Shown: piece after piece, positions 44,333 through 54,296 of the stretch | Layout: every line of letters begins with the position of its first letter | Position numbering within the stretch: position 1 is the first letter of the stretch | Notes under the pieces: generated by a model | What the model saw: only the letters and a program-made list of their open reading frames with translations | The model's database searches: none | What the model was told of the DNA's origin: nothing | Position numbers and translations under genes: made by a program | NCBI GenBank assembly: GCA_017303835.1 | Contig: JAFLBI010000001.1 | Span: forward strand, 744,001 to 808,000 | Direction: 5' to 3' | DNA: 64,000 nucleotides | Source of the DNA: Chitinophagales bacterium | GTDB lineage: Bacteria; Bacteroidota; Bacteroidia; Chitinophagales; Chitinophagaceae

Positions 44333-46549
44333 ATGCAAAAGATATTATGTTACATTTTAACTTTATTTCTTGTAAACACTGGAATTGCACAAACAACTGT
44401 AACAGGAAAATTGATTGATGCTAAAACAAAAGAGCCCATTGAAAGTGCCGTAATAAAATATGCGCAAAAGAATTTACTTACAAATAAAGAAGGTGCATTT
44501 TCCGTACCATATTCGCATGAAAACACTCGTATTCTAATAACCGCTATTGGATATAAAAGTAAGCAGATACAGTTAAATGATACTGCAAAAAATGTAATTG
44601 AATTAGAATCAGCTATTCTCAATTTAACCGAAGTGGTTGTAGCTGCACCCGGCTTTAATCAGAGTTTGCAGCAAATAATCAGTAAAATAGATTTGAACCT
44701 GCGTCCAGCAAAATCATCACAGGAATTGTTGCGCTTTTTACCTGGATTATTTATTGCACAGCATCAGGGTGGAGGTAAAGCTGAGCAAATTTTTCTTCGT
44801 GGCTTTGATATAGATCACGGAACGGATATAGCCATTACTGTTGATGGTATGCCGGTAAACATGGTGAGCCATGCACACGGGCAAGGTTATGCTGATTTGC
44901 ATTTCCTCATTCCGGAAACTATAAAAAATATTGATTATGGCACTGGACCTTATTATGCTGCACAGGGCAACTTTAATACAGCAGGTTATGCAGCTTTTGA
45001 AACAAAAAATAAGCTGGAACAGAATCAAGTGCAGGTAGAGGCAGGTATGTTTGAAACGGTAAGAACGCTTGGCATGTTTCAATTGCTTAACAAACAAAAA
45101 CATCAGGCATATATTGCTTCGGAATATTTATACAGCAATGGGCCCTTTCAAAGTCCGCAGCATTTTAACCGCTTTAATATTTTTGGAAAATACAATTGGC
45201 AGTTGCATGAAAAAAACAGTTTACAATTCATTGCATCCACCTTTGACAGCAAGTGGGATGCAAGCGGACAAATACCTCAACGTGCAGTAGCTGCAGGACT
45301 TATCGACCGCTTTGGTGCTATTGATGATACAGAAGGCGGAACCACCGGACGTTCTAACCTGAGTGTAAAATGGAAACACAGTAACAGCAACTTTACGATC
45401 CATCAGCAAATATTTTATTCACGCTATCAATTTGATTTGTTTTCAAACTTTACTTTCTTTTTAAATGACCCTGTAAACGGAGACCAGATTCGTCAGCGTG
45501 AAAAAAGAGATGTTTTGGGTTACAATGCTTCGTTACAAACAAAACGTCATTATCGCCAATGGACAATTACAAGCAATGCCGGCTGGGGATTGCGGGCAGA
45601 TAAAACTTATGCATCTGAACTTTCACAGACGCTTGCCAAAGAAACAGTGCTCGAACGCAAGGCATTGGGCAATGTTAAAGAGATAAATGCATTTGCTTAT
45701 GCATCACAAAACTACAGTTCAGGTAAGTGGATGTTTAACCCTGCAGTACGTGTGGATTATTTTTCCTTTGCTTATGCAGATGCTTTAAATCCATCGCTGC
45801 CATCACAGCAAAAAGCTGTTATGAGCCCCAAGCTCAATGTGTTTTATAATTACAGCAAACAAGTGCAACTCTTTATCAAATCAGGAAAGGGATTTCATAG
45901 TAACGATACAAGAGTAGTGGTGCCAAACAATGGTTCACAAATTTTACCCGCTGCATATGGTGCTGATGCAGGTGTCGTGCTCAAGGCTTTAAAAAATCTC
46001 ATCATAACTACTTCTGCCTGGTATTTGTATCTGCAACAGGAATTTGTGTATGTAGGTGATGAAGCGGTAGTGGAACAGGGTGGTAAAACACAGCGTCTTG
46101 GTTTTGATGTCTCAGGCCGTTATCAATTTATAAAAAACTGGCTGGTAGATGTAAATATCAACTATGCTCATGCAAGAGATTTGCAAAGTGCAAAAGGTGA
46201 AGATTTTATTCCGCTTGCCCCACAGTTAACAAGTATTGGCGGTATCAGCTATCAAAGTAAGCAAGGTTTTAACGGTAGTCTTCGCTATCGCTTTCTGAAA
46301 GACAGACCGGCAAACAGCAATAACAGTATTACAGCTAAAGGCTACTTTATAACTGACCTTTCATTCAATTATACAAAAAGGATGTATGAAATAGGATTTA
46401 TTGTTGAAAATCTGTTCAATACAAAATGGAATGAAGCACAGTTTGAAACTACTAGCCGACTTAGAGATGAGCCTATGGAAGTTACAGAATTACATTTTAC
46501 CCCGGGTGTTCCATTTTTTGCAAAACTAAGGCTGAGTATTTTCTTTTGA
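44333..46549 (+). CDS. TonB-dependent receptor with CarboxypepD_reg-like domain
   Basis: A 738-residue outer-membrane receptor. Signal peptide 1-19; beta-sandwich domain about 22-98 (TVTGKLIDAKTKEPIESAVI); plug about 110-225 with ELLRFLPGLFIAQHQGG, FLRGFDIDHGTDIA and NMVSHAHGQGYADLHF, a His-rich plug loop; then a barrel ending in Phe. The His-rich loop suggests a metal or metal-complex ligand, which is inference. It follows the TPR gene by 11 bases and closes the DUF4331-TPR-TonB unit of the island. Confidence 0.88.
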   Translation: MQKILCYILTLFLVNTGIAQTTVTGKLIDAKTKEPIESAVIKYAQKNLLTNKEGAFSVPYSHENTRILITAIGYKSKQIQLNDTAKNVIELESAILNLTEVVVAAPGFNQSLQQIISKIDLNLRPAKSSQELLRFLPGLFIAQHQGGGKAEQIFLRGFDIDHGTDIAITVDGMPVNMVSHAHGQGYADLHFLIPETIKNIDYGTGPYYAAQGNFNTAGYAAFETKNKLEQNQVQVEAGMFETVRTLGMFQLLNKQKHQAYIASEYLYSNGPFQSPQHFNRFNIFGKYNWQLHEKNSLQFIASTFDSKWDASGQIPQRAVAAGLIDRFGAIDDTEGGTTGRSNLSVKWKHSNSNFTIHQQIFYSRYQFDLFSNFTFFLNDPVNGDQIRQREKRDVLGYNASLQTKRHYRQWTITSNAGWGLRADKTYASELSQTLAKETVLERKALGNVKEINAFAYASQNYSSGKWMFNPAVRVDYFSFAYADALNPSLPSQQKAVMSPKLNVFYNYSKQVQLFIKSGKGFHSNDTRVVVPNNGSQILPAAYGADAGVVLKALKNLIITTSAWYLYLQQEFVYVGDEAVVEQGGKTQRLGFDVSGRYQFIKNWLVDVNINYAHARDLQSAKGEDFIPLAPQLTSIGGISYQSKQGFNGSLRYRFLKDRPANSNNSITAKGYFITDLSFNYTKRMYEIGFIVENLFNTKWNEAQFETTSRLRDEPMEVTELHFTPGVPFFAKLRLSIFF

Positions 46550-46680
46550 TTGAATGTATGTCAATCAGATCAAGCCCCGCTGAATCTTCTATGTGCTTTC
46601 GTAAACCCGGAGAGAAAAAGTAACCAAACAGAGCGAATCAAAAAAAAGACTTTTTAAGTGTGTAAACCCATATTTTCATC

Positions 46681-47103
46681 ATGAAACAACCTATTAAAAT
46701 AGTTGAAAAACTATTTGCCGCCTGGAACAGTCACCGTCCACAAGAGGTGATGGAATGCTATCATGAAGAATTCAGACGTCAAGATGTAAGCAATCATCTT
46801 TCATACAACAAGCAAACTTTACTCAAAGTTGTCCAAAGCTATCTGTATGCTTTTCCAGATGTGTCATTCTATATTGATGAAGTGGTGGATAATGAGGAAC
46901 GTATAGTCGTTTGTTGGACTGCTACGGGTCACCATCGTGGAAAAATTATGAATATACCTCCCACTGGTAAATACATTTCTTTTAATGGCGTGTCAATATT
47001 GCATATTCAAAATGAACTCATCATGAAAGTCTGGTATTTGTGGGATGAAGCAAGCATGCTCAGGCAAATGGGCCTATTGCCGGAATCACAACATACTACT
47101 TAA
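46681..47103 (+). CDS. SnoaL-like (ester cyclase) protein
   Basis: A 140-residue protein of the NTF2-like/SnoaL fold: LFAAWNSHRPQEVMECYHEEF at the start, then FPDVSFYIDEVVDNEERIVVCWTATGHHRG and the C-terminal helix. SnoaL relatives cyclise polyketides or serve as small-molecule binding cups; most genomic members have no known substrate. No signal peptide is seen. It converges with the STAND ATPase gene, with a 238-base AT-rich gap between them that shows no gene. Confidence 0.8.
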   Translation: MKQPIKIVEKLFAAWNSHRPQEVMECYHEEFRRQDVSNHLSYNKQTLLKVVQSYLYAFPDVSFYIDEVVDNEERIVVCWTATGHHRGKIMNIPPTGKYISFNGVSILHIQNELIMKVWYLWDEASMLRQMGLLPESQHTT

Positions 47104-47341
47104 TAAGCACTGTAAAGGAAACTTTGCACTATAAATGTTAACAGACACTATCTGGTCTATTTATTTTTGAAATTTCAGACAGCTTATAAAGCGAAAATTG
47201 AATTAAAATCTACTCAATTTATTGTTCGAAAAAAATTCTATGTTATCTATAACTTACCCATATACATGGAAGCAACTAAAATAGTCAAGCACAAAAAATA
47301 TTATTAACTTTTTTCTACTGACTTGAAAAAAACTTATTAGC

Positions 47342-49417
47342 TCATTTCTCAATTTCTAGTGCCCACAAAGTCTCAGTTACCATATTTACAGCTTTACGTA
47401 AATAACGGCGAAAAGTACTGAATGGAATGTTGAGATAATCAGCTACTGCTTCCTGGCTACCCACTGGATTCAAAAATGTACGAAACATTACCCGATGTAG
47501 CTTCACATCTTTGGGCGAGTTTTTTATTTTATCTGTAGCATCGGCAAGGCAATCCCTTAGTGCGGCAAGTAATATTTTAGGATCAGTATCATTATTAGCG
47601 GCGTTTATAACAAAACGACTACGGAGTAGTGGATTATTCAATAATTTTTTATCTGAATGATAATCTTTAAGCGCATCATAAACGCATGACGTAAATTCAT
47701 CTTCACTCAAAACAACAATTTGTAATTTCTGCTCTAAACGATTACCTTCTACTTTCTCACCTACTTCTCGCTGTCCAAGTAAATCAAGCCATGCAGCAGG
47801 CGGTGTTTGACGCCAATCATGCATATAAAATCCAAATTCGTCCTTTTCGTTTTGAATGCTTAACTCAGGTACATAATGTAAGTCAGCATAGTTTAGCATT
47901 TTTTCCCAAAACTTAGGTTTTGCACATCCTAAAAAATGCACAGCCAAAGAAGGTGTAGTTAAATAAAACTGCACAATAGTTAAGAAAATACTGCTCTGCA
48001 ATCTGCTGACTTGTTGATAACTATCGACAGACATCCAAAATCGAAAAACTGTACAAACCTCTCCTTTACGTAAAGTTAGGTTGTGGGTAACATAATTTAT
48101 AATTTGACTAATTGCCTTATCTTGAATCTGTTCATTTTTGTCAAGTTCATTTACGTTTACACGCAAAATAAAACCACTGCATTTCGTTGTTGCATTTCTG
48201 AACACCCAGGTAAATGAAGCAGGGTGGCGTACCCAGTATGAAAAATTTAATGATGACTGTTTTCCCTCATTCTGCTTCACTATCTGTACTAATTGGGGGA
48301 TATCTTCTTCTTTTAGCGGTTCGATCCAGTTACTGGCACCTTCTTGCCATTCCAAAAAAGGACGTACAGATGAATGATGTCTGTGCAAGTAAGCCAGCTG
48401 ATAAAGTAATTCACGTTGTTGGACTTCATTACTGTTATTAAGTCTGTCAATATAGAACTTACGGATACGTTTGTGAAGCGTTTTATTCCATTCAGGATTA
48501 CGCCACATCAAATCAGTAACAATAGCTTCACGGGCAAGGTCATGTGGGTATAACCCAAAACGATTTTTTTCAATAAAAGATAAATCCTGCAACCATTTAA
48601 ACAGCTCTGATGCATCTTCGATTTCCATTACTTCTTTTAGTAACGATTCAGAGGTAAATTTAATCATTGCACATATTTCCAATGCGGTGCGGTGGGCGGG
48701 TCCTGGAACTTTCTGCACAAAATTTTCCAGTAGTGTTTTTATTACATCAGGACTCTCTGCTGGATTAAATGGCCTCTCAGGATGCTGATCATACATATCA
48801 GCTACTACACTTAAAGCCAAAGGGTGACCGTGTGTAAATTCAAGAATTGAGTCAATAGTTGCAAGCGGTACACTTCTTTTTTTTAGATAGGATCTGCTTT
48901 CGTTAGGAGAAAAGTTGCGTACTTGTATTACTTTCATTAACTGCTGCCAGCCATTATCAAGCGTCCAATTTTTATCAGGTGCATTGCGTCCACTCAAAAC
49001 GGTAAGTATATTATCCGGCATCTTTGGCAAAAACTCATCACGCAACCAATCATCTATCGGGTTTAGTAATTCGTAGGTATCAATAAATAATACAAATTTT
49101 CCATTCCTTGCATTAAAAGAATCAAAAATATTTGTGGTATTTAATGCCTGTTGTAATGCCCTTGTAAAATCGAGTGGTGAGGCATTTATTTCACGTCCGT
49201 CAACTTTTAAAAAAGAAACATCCAGTTCGCAGCAGATTTCAGCAAACTGTTTAATAAGCGTAGTTTTTCCCTGACCACCAGGACCATATATATATATCAA
49301 AAATACATTAAGTATTGGTTGTTGTAGTATGGAAGAAAATATGCCTATTTCTTTATCTCTTCCTGTAAATAGTTCTTTTCGGTTTGATGATAGTATGTCA
49401 GCCAGATTTCTTGCCAT
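47342..49417 (-). CDS. STAND-type P-loop ATPase with C-terminal helix-turn-helix-like end
   Basis: A 691-residue cytoplasmic protein. The NTPase domain (about 20-260) has Walker A GPGGQGKTTL (Lys51), Walker B KFVLFIDTYELL (about 107), a sensor-like LSGRNAPD and the GHPLAL motif (about 205) that marks STAND/NB-ARC-like ATPases. A winged-helix part follows (about 240-300). The middle (300-600) has no recognised domain. The end (EAVADYLNIPFSTFRRYLRKAV, split here as helix-turn-helix) suggests DNA binding. STAND proteins serve as signal-gated switches in transcription (MalT type) or in phage defence (Avs type); the present one could be either. It is a lone gene in the island. Confidence 0.75.
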   Translation of the reverse strand: MARNLADILSSNRKELFTGRDKEIGIFSSILQQPILNVFLIYIYGPGGQGKTTLIKQFAEICCELDVSFLKVDGREINASPLDFTRALQQALNTTNIFDSFNARNGKFVLFIDTYELLNPIDDWLRDEFLPKMPDNILTVLSGRNAPDKNWTLDNGWQQLMKVIQVRNFSPNESRSYLKKRSVPLATIDSILEFTHGHPLALSVVADMYDQHPERPFNPAESPDVIKTLLENFVQKVPGPAHRTALEICAMIKFTSESLLKEVMEIEDASELFKWLQDLSFIEKNRFGLYPHDLAREAIVTDLMWRNPEWNKTLHKRIRKFYIDRLNNSNEVQQRELLYQLAYLHRHHSSVRPFLEWQEGASNWIEPLKEEDIPQLVQIVKQNEGKQSSLNFSYWVRHPASFTWVFRNATTKCSGFILRVNVNELDKNEQIQDKAISQIINYVTHNLTLRKGEVCTVFRFWMSVDSYQQVSRLQSSIFLTIVQFYLTTPSLAVHFLGCAKPKFWEKMLNYADLHYVPELSIQNEKDEFGFYMHDWRQTPPAAWLDLLGQREVGEKVEGNRLEQKLQIVVLSEDEFTSCVYDALKDYHSDKKLLNNPLLRSRFVINAANNDTDPKILLAALRDCLADATDKIKNSPKDVKLHRVMFRTFLNPVGSQEAVADYLNIPFSTFRRYLRKAVNMVTETLWALEIEK

Positions 49418-49592
49418 ATATTGTTCGCAAAGATTTTTTATTAGTATTTTTTAGAAGAATGAAATATGATTATACTCATACTTACATATGAGCTTTGTCC
49501 CTCAGAATGCGAATAAAAATTGCAGGTATATCAATACATTGAAATAGGATGTAATCATTTTATATTTAAAAATCAATTTTATACTAACTGAT

Positions 49593-50123
49593 CTACTGAA
49601 ATCTTTTTAGTTCCTGCAATAATTTTTCCTTCTCGCTTGGTTTCGGTGCATTAAAATTTACCACATTACCTTCATAATTCAGAATTAAATATGTTGGATA
49701 TATCAATGCTAACTCTCCTGTGCTCTTTAATGGTCTTGAAAATCGTTTAATGATTTCCGTCTTCAACTGATTGCTCATCCTAATATGATATCCTTGCAAA
49801 CTGTTTTTATATATAATATTTTTCCACTTTACACTATCCGCATTTTTATCTCCAGATATGTAAAGAAGTATGATTTTATTATCTGCAGCCATGTTCTGCA
49901 AAAAGCCAAGACTTTTAAACTCTCGCCGACAAGGCAAACACCAGCTTGCCCAAATATCAACATATACAACTGAGCCTTTAAATTTAGCAATAAGGCTATC
50001 AAAGCTGTTTACTGTTGAATCAATAAAAATGATATTAGAATAATCATTGGTTTCTTTATTCTGGCCACTACACGAGTTGAAGACCAGAACGGTTGAAATA
50101 AGGAAAATTCTATAGGACTTCAT
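49593..50123 (-). CDS. TlpA-like thioredoxin-fold lipoprotein
   Basis: A 176-residue lipoprotein (lipobox FNSCSGQ, about residue 18) with a thioredoxin-like fold and redox motif CLPCRREF in WASWCLPC (about 62-66). Periplasmic TlpA/ResA proteins reduce disulfides, often in cytochrome maturation or under redox stress. It is the last gene of the eleven-gene minus-strand cluster, 16 bases after the predicted metallopeptidase. Confidence 0.87.
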   Translation of the reverse strand: MKSYRIFLISTVLVFNSCSGQNKETNDYSNIIFIDSTVNSFDSLIAKFKGSVVYVDIWASWCLPCRREFKSLGFLQNMAADNKIILLYISGDKNADSVKWKNIIYKNSLQGYHIRMSNQLKTEIIKRFSRPLKSTGELALIYPTYLILNYEGNVVNFNAPKPSEKEKLLQELKRFQ

Positions 50124-50139
50124 TTTTGAATTTTAAGAG

Positions 50140-51255
50140 TTAAAATATACTGGTTAGCCAAGTACTTAGGAATATTGCTTTGATGCCTTTTTTCCTCAAC
50201 TTTGCTACAGCCAAATTGTAGATTTTAAATAACATTGTTGGGTCTTCCATTACTTCAAATAACTTTTCCTTACCGAATGCTTTATAAACAGCACCAAATA
50301 ACTCCGCTCCCAGAAAATACGCTCTGCCTTTTATTCCACTCAACCAATAAGTAGTCATACGATTCTGAACTGAATCCTTATTATATGTACCATTATAGAT
50401 TTTTTCAAAATCAGATTCAAAAGACATATATAATGATTGTTCCTCTTTAGAATATTTTTCCCAAATTTGTTTTATGACACTGTCGTAATTTCTTGAACCG
50501 CCTTTTGATACTTTTGGAATTATTCCACCGGGCATATTATCCACAAACTTTGAAGCAGTACCTTCTGCAACAAAAGTCATCAGGAACCTAAATGCCAATG
50601 AGTCTTTCCCTGTTGTAAAAGATTTATCTTTTGTATTCAGGCCAAGATGATGTGACTCATGAGAAATTATATCAATCAGCTTTTGTACATCAATCAGACC
50701 ATCTTTAGTTTTATCGAGTTGAAAAAAATCATATCCCTGGTTTCCATTGATTGCAAAGGCAGTACTGCCACCATTCGGATGTATAAAGAAGAAGAAATCA
50801 GGAATATTCATAGATGGCGGTAGCCACTTTTGGGCACCTGATACCCCTTTTTGAATCAATTTCGGCAGATTTATTTTTTCCAGTAACTGCAAGTTCTTTC
50901 GATACAGGTTTAAATTTTCATATTCTTTCTGCCAAAAAGAAAACATAGCATCTGCTCTTTGATTTTCGCCTTTTGTGTATTGTTCTTTGAACTTTAACGA
51001 AAGAATCATCCGTTTAAAAACTTGTTCCGGCAAGTGATTGGGTCTCCACGATCTGTTATAATGCTGAAACATTACCTGATAAGGTTTTGTACGCAGAACA
51101 GAATCAATTTTTTTCGCCACTTTTTCAGAAGGCAGATCTGTTTTCATGGCTTCTAATACAGATAACATGCTGTAGCAGGCGGAAAAATCAGTTTCTACAT
51201 TTTGACCCAATAATGACTTTGTTACAAGTAGCAAAAGAATGATTAATTTATTCAT
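50140..51255 (-). CDS. Predicted exported zinc metallopeptidase (DUF5700-like)
   Basis: A 371-residue secreted protein (signal 1-17). It carries HESHH in IISHESHHLGLN (about residue 198), an HExxH zinc-binding motif, and a possible third ligand Glu in FVAEGTASKF about 33 residues later. The overall sequence resembles the putative zinc peptidase family DUF5700 found in Bacteroidota; that assignment is from memory of the motif layout and is uncertain. It is second to last in the MarR-linked cluster. Confidence 0.65.
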   Translation of the reverse strand: MNKLIILLLLVTKSLLGQNVETDFSACYSMLSVLEAMKTDLPSEKVAKKIDSVLRTKPYQVMFQHYNRSWRPNHLPEQVFKRMILSLKFKEQYTKGENQRADAMFSFWQKEYENLNLYRKNLQLLEKINLPKLIQKGVSGAQKWLPPSMNIPDFFFFIHPNGGSTAFAINGNQGYDFFQLDKTKDGLIDVQKLIDIISHESHHLGLNTKDKSFTTGKDSLAFRFLMTFVAEGTASKFVDNMPGGIIPKVSKGGSRNYDSVIKQIWEKYSKEEQSLYMSFESDFEKIYNGTYNKDSVQNRMTTYWLSGIKGRAYFLGAELFGAVYKAFGKEKLFEVMEDPTMLFKIYNLAVAKLRKKGIKAIFLSTWLTSIF

Positions 51256-51334
51256 AATTAAAAACAGAATTTAACTTAGCAAGTGCTGCTAATATTGATA
51301 GTTTTTGAAAACGACTTAAACAACAGCTTTGAAT

Positions 51335-51952
51335 TTAGTTATTTAAAAAGTATTGCTTTGCTTTACCATCTTTGTCAAAAACTTTAAAAGATGGCGTCCC
51401 CGAGCTATCAACCTTCAATTCAATTCTTGGCTTACCATCGGGAGCATTTAGAACTAGAAATGCATCTTTGTTGGTAGTACTCAAACTGATTCTTTCAGGG
51501 CCTGTAGTTCCTACTTTTTCAATATCAGAACCTAGTGGTATTCTCTCAGCTATTGAAAAGCCCGATCCATAACTCTTTCCATTTTTTGTTTCATACATGC
51601 CAAAACCTAAAGCCTCGGAGTTAGAATAATCAAAAATTAATTTTGACAGATTAGCAGAAGGAATATCTACAATTCCGAGCCCACCACATTCATCACCATT
51701 TTTTTTGTAAAAAACGATCCCCGCAGGGCTTATACTTCTTTCTTTATATTCCTTTCCGTTTAGAACAGGAAATGGAAATCTCTCCTGATTTGAAATAACC
51801 ATAACTTTTTTACCATTTTCATCAATCACATTAATCCTTTTCACAGTAATCTCCTCAAAGCTTTCTTTTAAATTCTTGAAGGATACCAGCATAATAACCA
51901 GCGCAATTGATGTAATAACAGTGTATAGGTTTTTTAAAATTTGCTTTTTCAT
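51335..51952 (-). CDS. Membrane-anchored protein of unknown function
   Basis: A 205-residue protein with one N-terminal membrane segment (about 8-25) and a beta-rich exported part (about 35-205). The pattern ISLSTTNKDAFLVLNAPDGKPRIELKVD with repeated short strands suggests a beta-propeller-like or jelly-roll unit, but no family is recognised. It lies between the second unknown secreted protein and the metallopeptidase gene, with the widest gap of the cluster (79 bases) on its downstream side. Confidence 0.6.
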   Translation of the reverse strand: MKKQILKNLYTVITSIALVIMLVSFKNLKESFEEITVKRINVIDENGKKVMVISNQERFPFPVLNGKEYKERSISPAGIVFYKKNGDECGGLGIVDIPSANLSKLIFDYSNSEALGFGMYETKNGKSYGSGFSIAERIPLGSDIEKVGTTGPERISLSTTNKDAFLVLNAPDGKPRIELKVDSSGTPSFKVFDKDGKAKQYFLNN

Positions 51953-51970
51953 TGTTTTTGTATTTAATAA

Positions 51971-53257
51971 TTAAAAATTGACTTCTTTATAAACTTCAGA
52001 GTGCCATATCACCGGCATATATCCCTTGTGGAATCTCTCAGGCGATTCCGGATTCACAAAAAAGCCAGCCTCACATAAAAACTTATTGGTATAGCCAAAT
52101 AAAAAGTGCCAGACTTCAGTAAAAGCAATTTTATAATCTATTCCATGTTGCATACAACTCAAAGTCTTTAAATCAGATTTTATGGAAGCATAATTACTAT
52201 TAAGCCATGCCTGAAGCTTGTGCTTTATGTGCAATCTTAAAGCACTAATCATTTGACCGTTAGATTCAGTAAACACCGGTATAGCCAAATGATACTTATT
52301 AGTGGAAGAATCGATTCTAACATATCTTACAGAAGTAAAAAACTTAAGTGCCTGCGACAGTCCTGTAAAACTAAACTGCTCAGTTATTTCTTGCTGGCTT
52401 AAAGGATTGCTGTACAGGCAAAACATGATTTTTCCTGCATTATAAAATGCTGAGTCAAAATAAACATTGGCCATATCCTGAAAACTTGACTTCATTTCCG
52501 TTGGAAAATGATTATTGTTATAATCTATTTTATACTTCCATTTCATGTCAGGAAGAGCATATCGTGGATTTGTATAATGATCTCCAAAACTTGTAAAAAC
52601 CACATCATTCAAATAATCGTTATGGCTTCCCCAGTAAAGACCTCTAATTGAATTTTTAGAAGAATTAACTTTACCCCACAACAAGTACCTATCTCCATAT
52701 AAGTTCTCGGAAGCTGCAGTGCGATATCCCATTTTATCAGTGATAGTAAGCCCATCCCAATCCAGAGCAAAACATCCGATTAAAATAAACAACGCATCCT
52801 TTTGCAAGTGAGGTGGATACTTTTCATTTTTTAGAAGAGAATCGTAGAATACAGAATCTCTCAGGATTAATGCTGTTAAAGATTTTGCGTAACGGTTGCT
52901 CACCTGATGGAGTAACGACAAATCTCTTTCGTTCAATAAAGTAAAGTTCAGAAAACAGGTATCGTTTCTGACAGTAATCAGTCCTGCATCAACAAGATTC
53001 TTTATTTCGATACCTTGTGACTTTGTATTACTAAGCGCCTTGTTTAGTGTTAAAGGAGATTTACTTAAAGTAAGCAGAAATAATTGAATTTGCCGGTTCT
53101 TTAGTAGTCTTAATGGATTTTTTTCATCTGGGGTCTTTTCAATAGACCCTGTAACTCCAAACGAAAGTAATTCTGCATTTTTTTGAGCTACTGAAGAATA
53201 GTTCACAAAAGCAATTGCCAATATTAGTATAAAATGAAAAGCTAATCTTTTCTTCAT
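51971..53257 (-). CDS. Secreted protein of unknown function
   Basis: A 428-residue exported protein (signal 1-24, ends SSVAQ). Its first part (60-130) looks helix-rich with a winged-helix-like IEIKNLVDAGLITVRNDTCFLNF; the remainder has many aromatic residues (YRTAASENLYGDRYLLWG, YWGSHNDYL) but no recognised catalytic motif. No family is assigned. It sits in the middle of the MarR-linked cluster, 11 bases from the TraB-like gene. Confidence 0.6.
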   Translation of the reverse strand: MKKRLAFHFILILAIAFVNYSSVAQKNAELLSFGVTGSIEKTPDEKNPLRLLKNRQIQLFLLTLSKSPLTLNKALSNTKSQGIEIKNLVDAGLITVRNDTCFLNFTLLNERDLSLLHQVSNRYAKSLTALILRDSVFYDSLLKNEKYPPHLQKDALFILIGCFALDWDGLTITDKMGYRTAASENLYGDRYLLWGKVNSSKNSIRGLYWGSHNDYLNDVVFTSFGDHYTNPRYALPDMKWKYKIDYNNNHFPTEMKSSFQDMANVYFDSAFYNAGKIMFCLYSNPLSQQEITEQFSFTGLSQALKFFTSVRYVRIDSSTNKYHLAIPVFTESNGQMISALRLHIKHKLQAWLNSNYASIKSDLKTLSCMQHGIDYKIAFTEVWHFLFGYTNKFLCEAGFFVNPESPERFHKGYMPVIWHSEVYKEVNF

Positions 53258-53268
53258 ATGTAAATTAC

Positions 53269-54291
53269 TTAAAATTTCAACAGCTCAATATCTGGGACTT
53301 GAGACAGATACTTTTCTAAAAACGCTTTATGTGATGCTCCAATAACTACAAGGATTCTTTTTGTTGGATGAGTTGCCACCACTCTGAGAATATTTGCCGC
53401 TATCTGTAAGTTTCTCATCTCCCAAAGAGAATATCTGCTTCTATCAGAATAGGATTTGAAATTTGTTTTAAACCATAAGCTCCATTGAGTATAAATGTCA
53501 TTGTTCATAAAATCAGTTGAATTATAATACTTATACAAAGGGAATAAGTTTCCACCCTTTAGGCATTGTATTTGCAAAGAATCCTGTTTTTCAAATAATT
53601 TACTTTCCTTTATGTGTGCTTCAATCTTTCTGGAATGATTCTGATACTCCTCTTCAAACGAGGGAAACTCATTCAGCAAAATTGTTTCATCCTGAAAGTT
53701 ATCTATATAGTAAATCTGCCTTAAATTTCTATTTTGGGCTACTGCAAGCCCAATTGTATTTATTTCATTATTAGAGTTACTAAGCTTCTTCAGGTAGTTA
53801 AAGGCTATAGGATTTAATAAAGTATCGTTCTTTAATTTCTTAAAATGCAGACAGGCAGACCAACTATCATAAATACATAAATATGAATTAATGTACTTTA
53901 CTCTGTCTTCATCTGATATGTAAACCTTACTTCTAATACCTGCCAAATTTCCTAAAGCATCCTTATAACTTAATCCAATAACTTGTTGAAACATTTCGCC
54001 AAACTCGATCTCAGACTTAGATGCTTCATACAGATCTCTCCAATGATTTCCATAACGATTTCTGATGTCTAAAAGCAAATCAGCAGGCATTTTTTCGATG
54101 GCTACCGCATCAAATTTATACTTGTTTAAAGAATCCAAAATGACAGTTAGATACTCCGGCTTAAACTCTTTTATTTGAACTAAATGTGGTGTGCCAAGAA
54201 TTAAGAGTTTTGTCTTTTCGCTTTGTTGAGAAAGAAGTGTACTACTTATTAGAAGTAATAAGACTAATACGTGGGTAACTTTAAGTTTCAT
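53269..54291 (-). CDS. TraB/DUF5694-like exported protein
   Basis: A 340-residue secreted protein (signal 1-21). The opening LLILGTPHLVQ with a Gly-Thr-x-His, the EKMPADLL segment (about 65) and the final VVIGASHKAFLEKYL (about 310-325) match the layout of the TraB/GumN-like fold and the Bacteroidota family DUF5694. TraB-like proteins carry conserved GxxH and E residues that resemble a metal-dependent hydrolase centre, but activity is unproven. It is the seventh gene of the cluster in reading order. Confidence 0.7.
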   Translation of the reverse strand: MKLKVTHVLVLLLLISSTLLSQQSEKTKLLILGTPHLVQIKEFKPEYLTVILDSLNKYKFDAVAIEKMPADLLLDIRNRYGNHWRDLYEASKSEIEFGEMFQQVIGLSYKDALGNLAGIRSKVYISDEDRVKYINSYLCIYDSWSACLHFKKLKNDTLLNPIAFNYLKKLSNSNNEINTIGLAVAQNRNLRQIYYIDNFQDETILLNEFPSFEEEYQNHSRKIEAHIKESKLFEKQDSLQIQCLKGGNLFPLYKYYNSTDFMNNDIYTQWSLWFKTNFKSYSDRSRYSLWEMRNLQIAANILRVVATHPTKRILVVIGASHKAFLEKYLSQVPDIELLKF

Positions 54292-54296
54292 GATTT

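Noticed and set aside
47342..49417. Calling the STAND ATPase an Avs phage-defence protein
   Set aside because: It is shorter than typical Avs proteins and lacks a recognisable effector domain and sensor repeats; only the general STAND assignment is supported.
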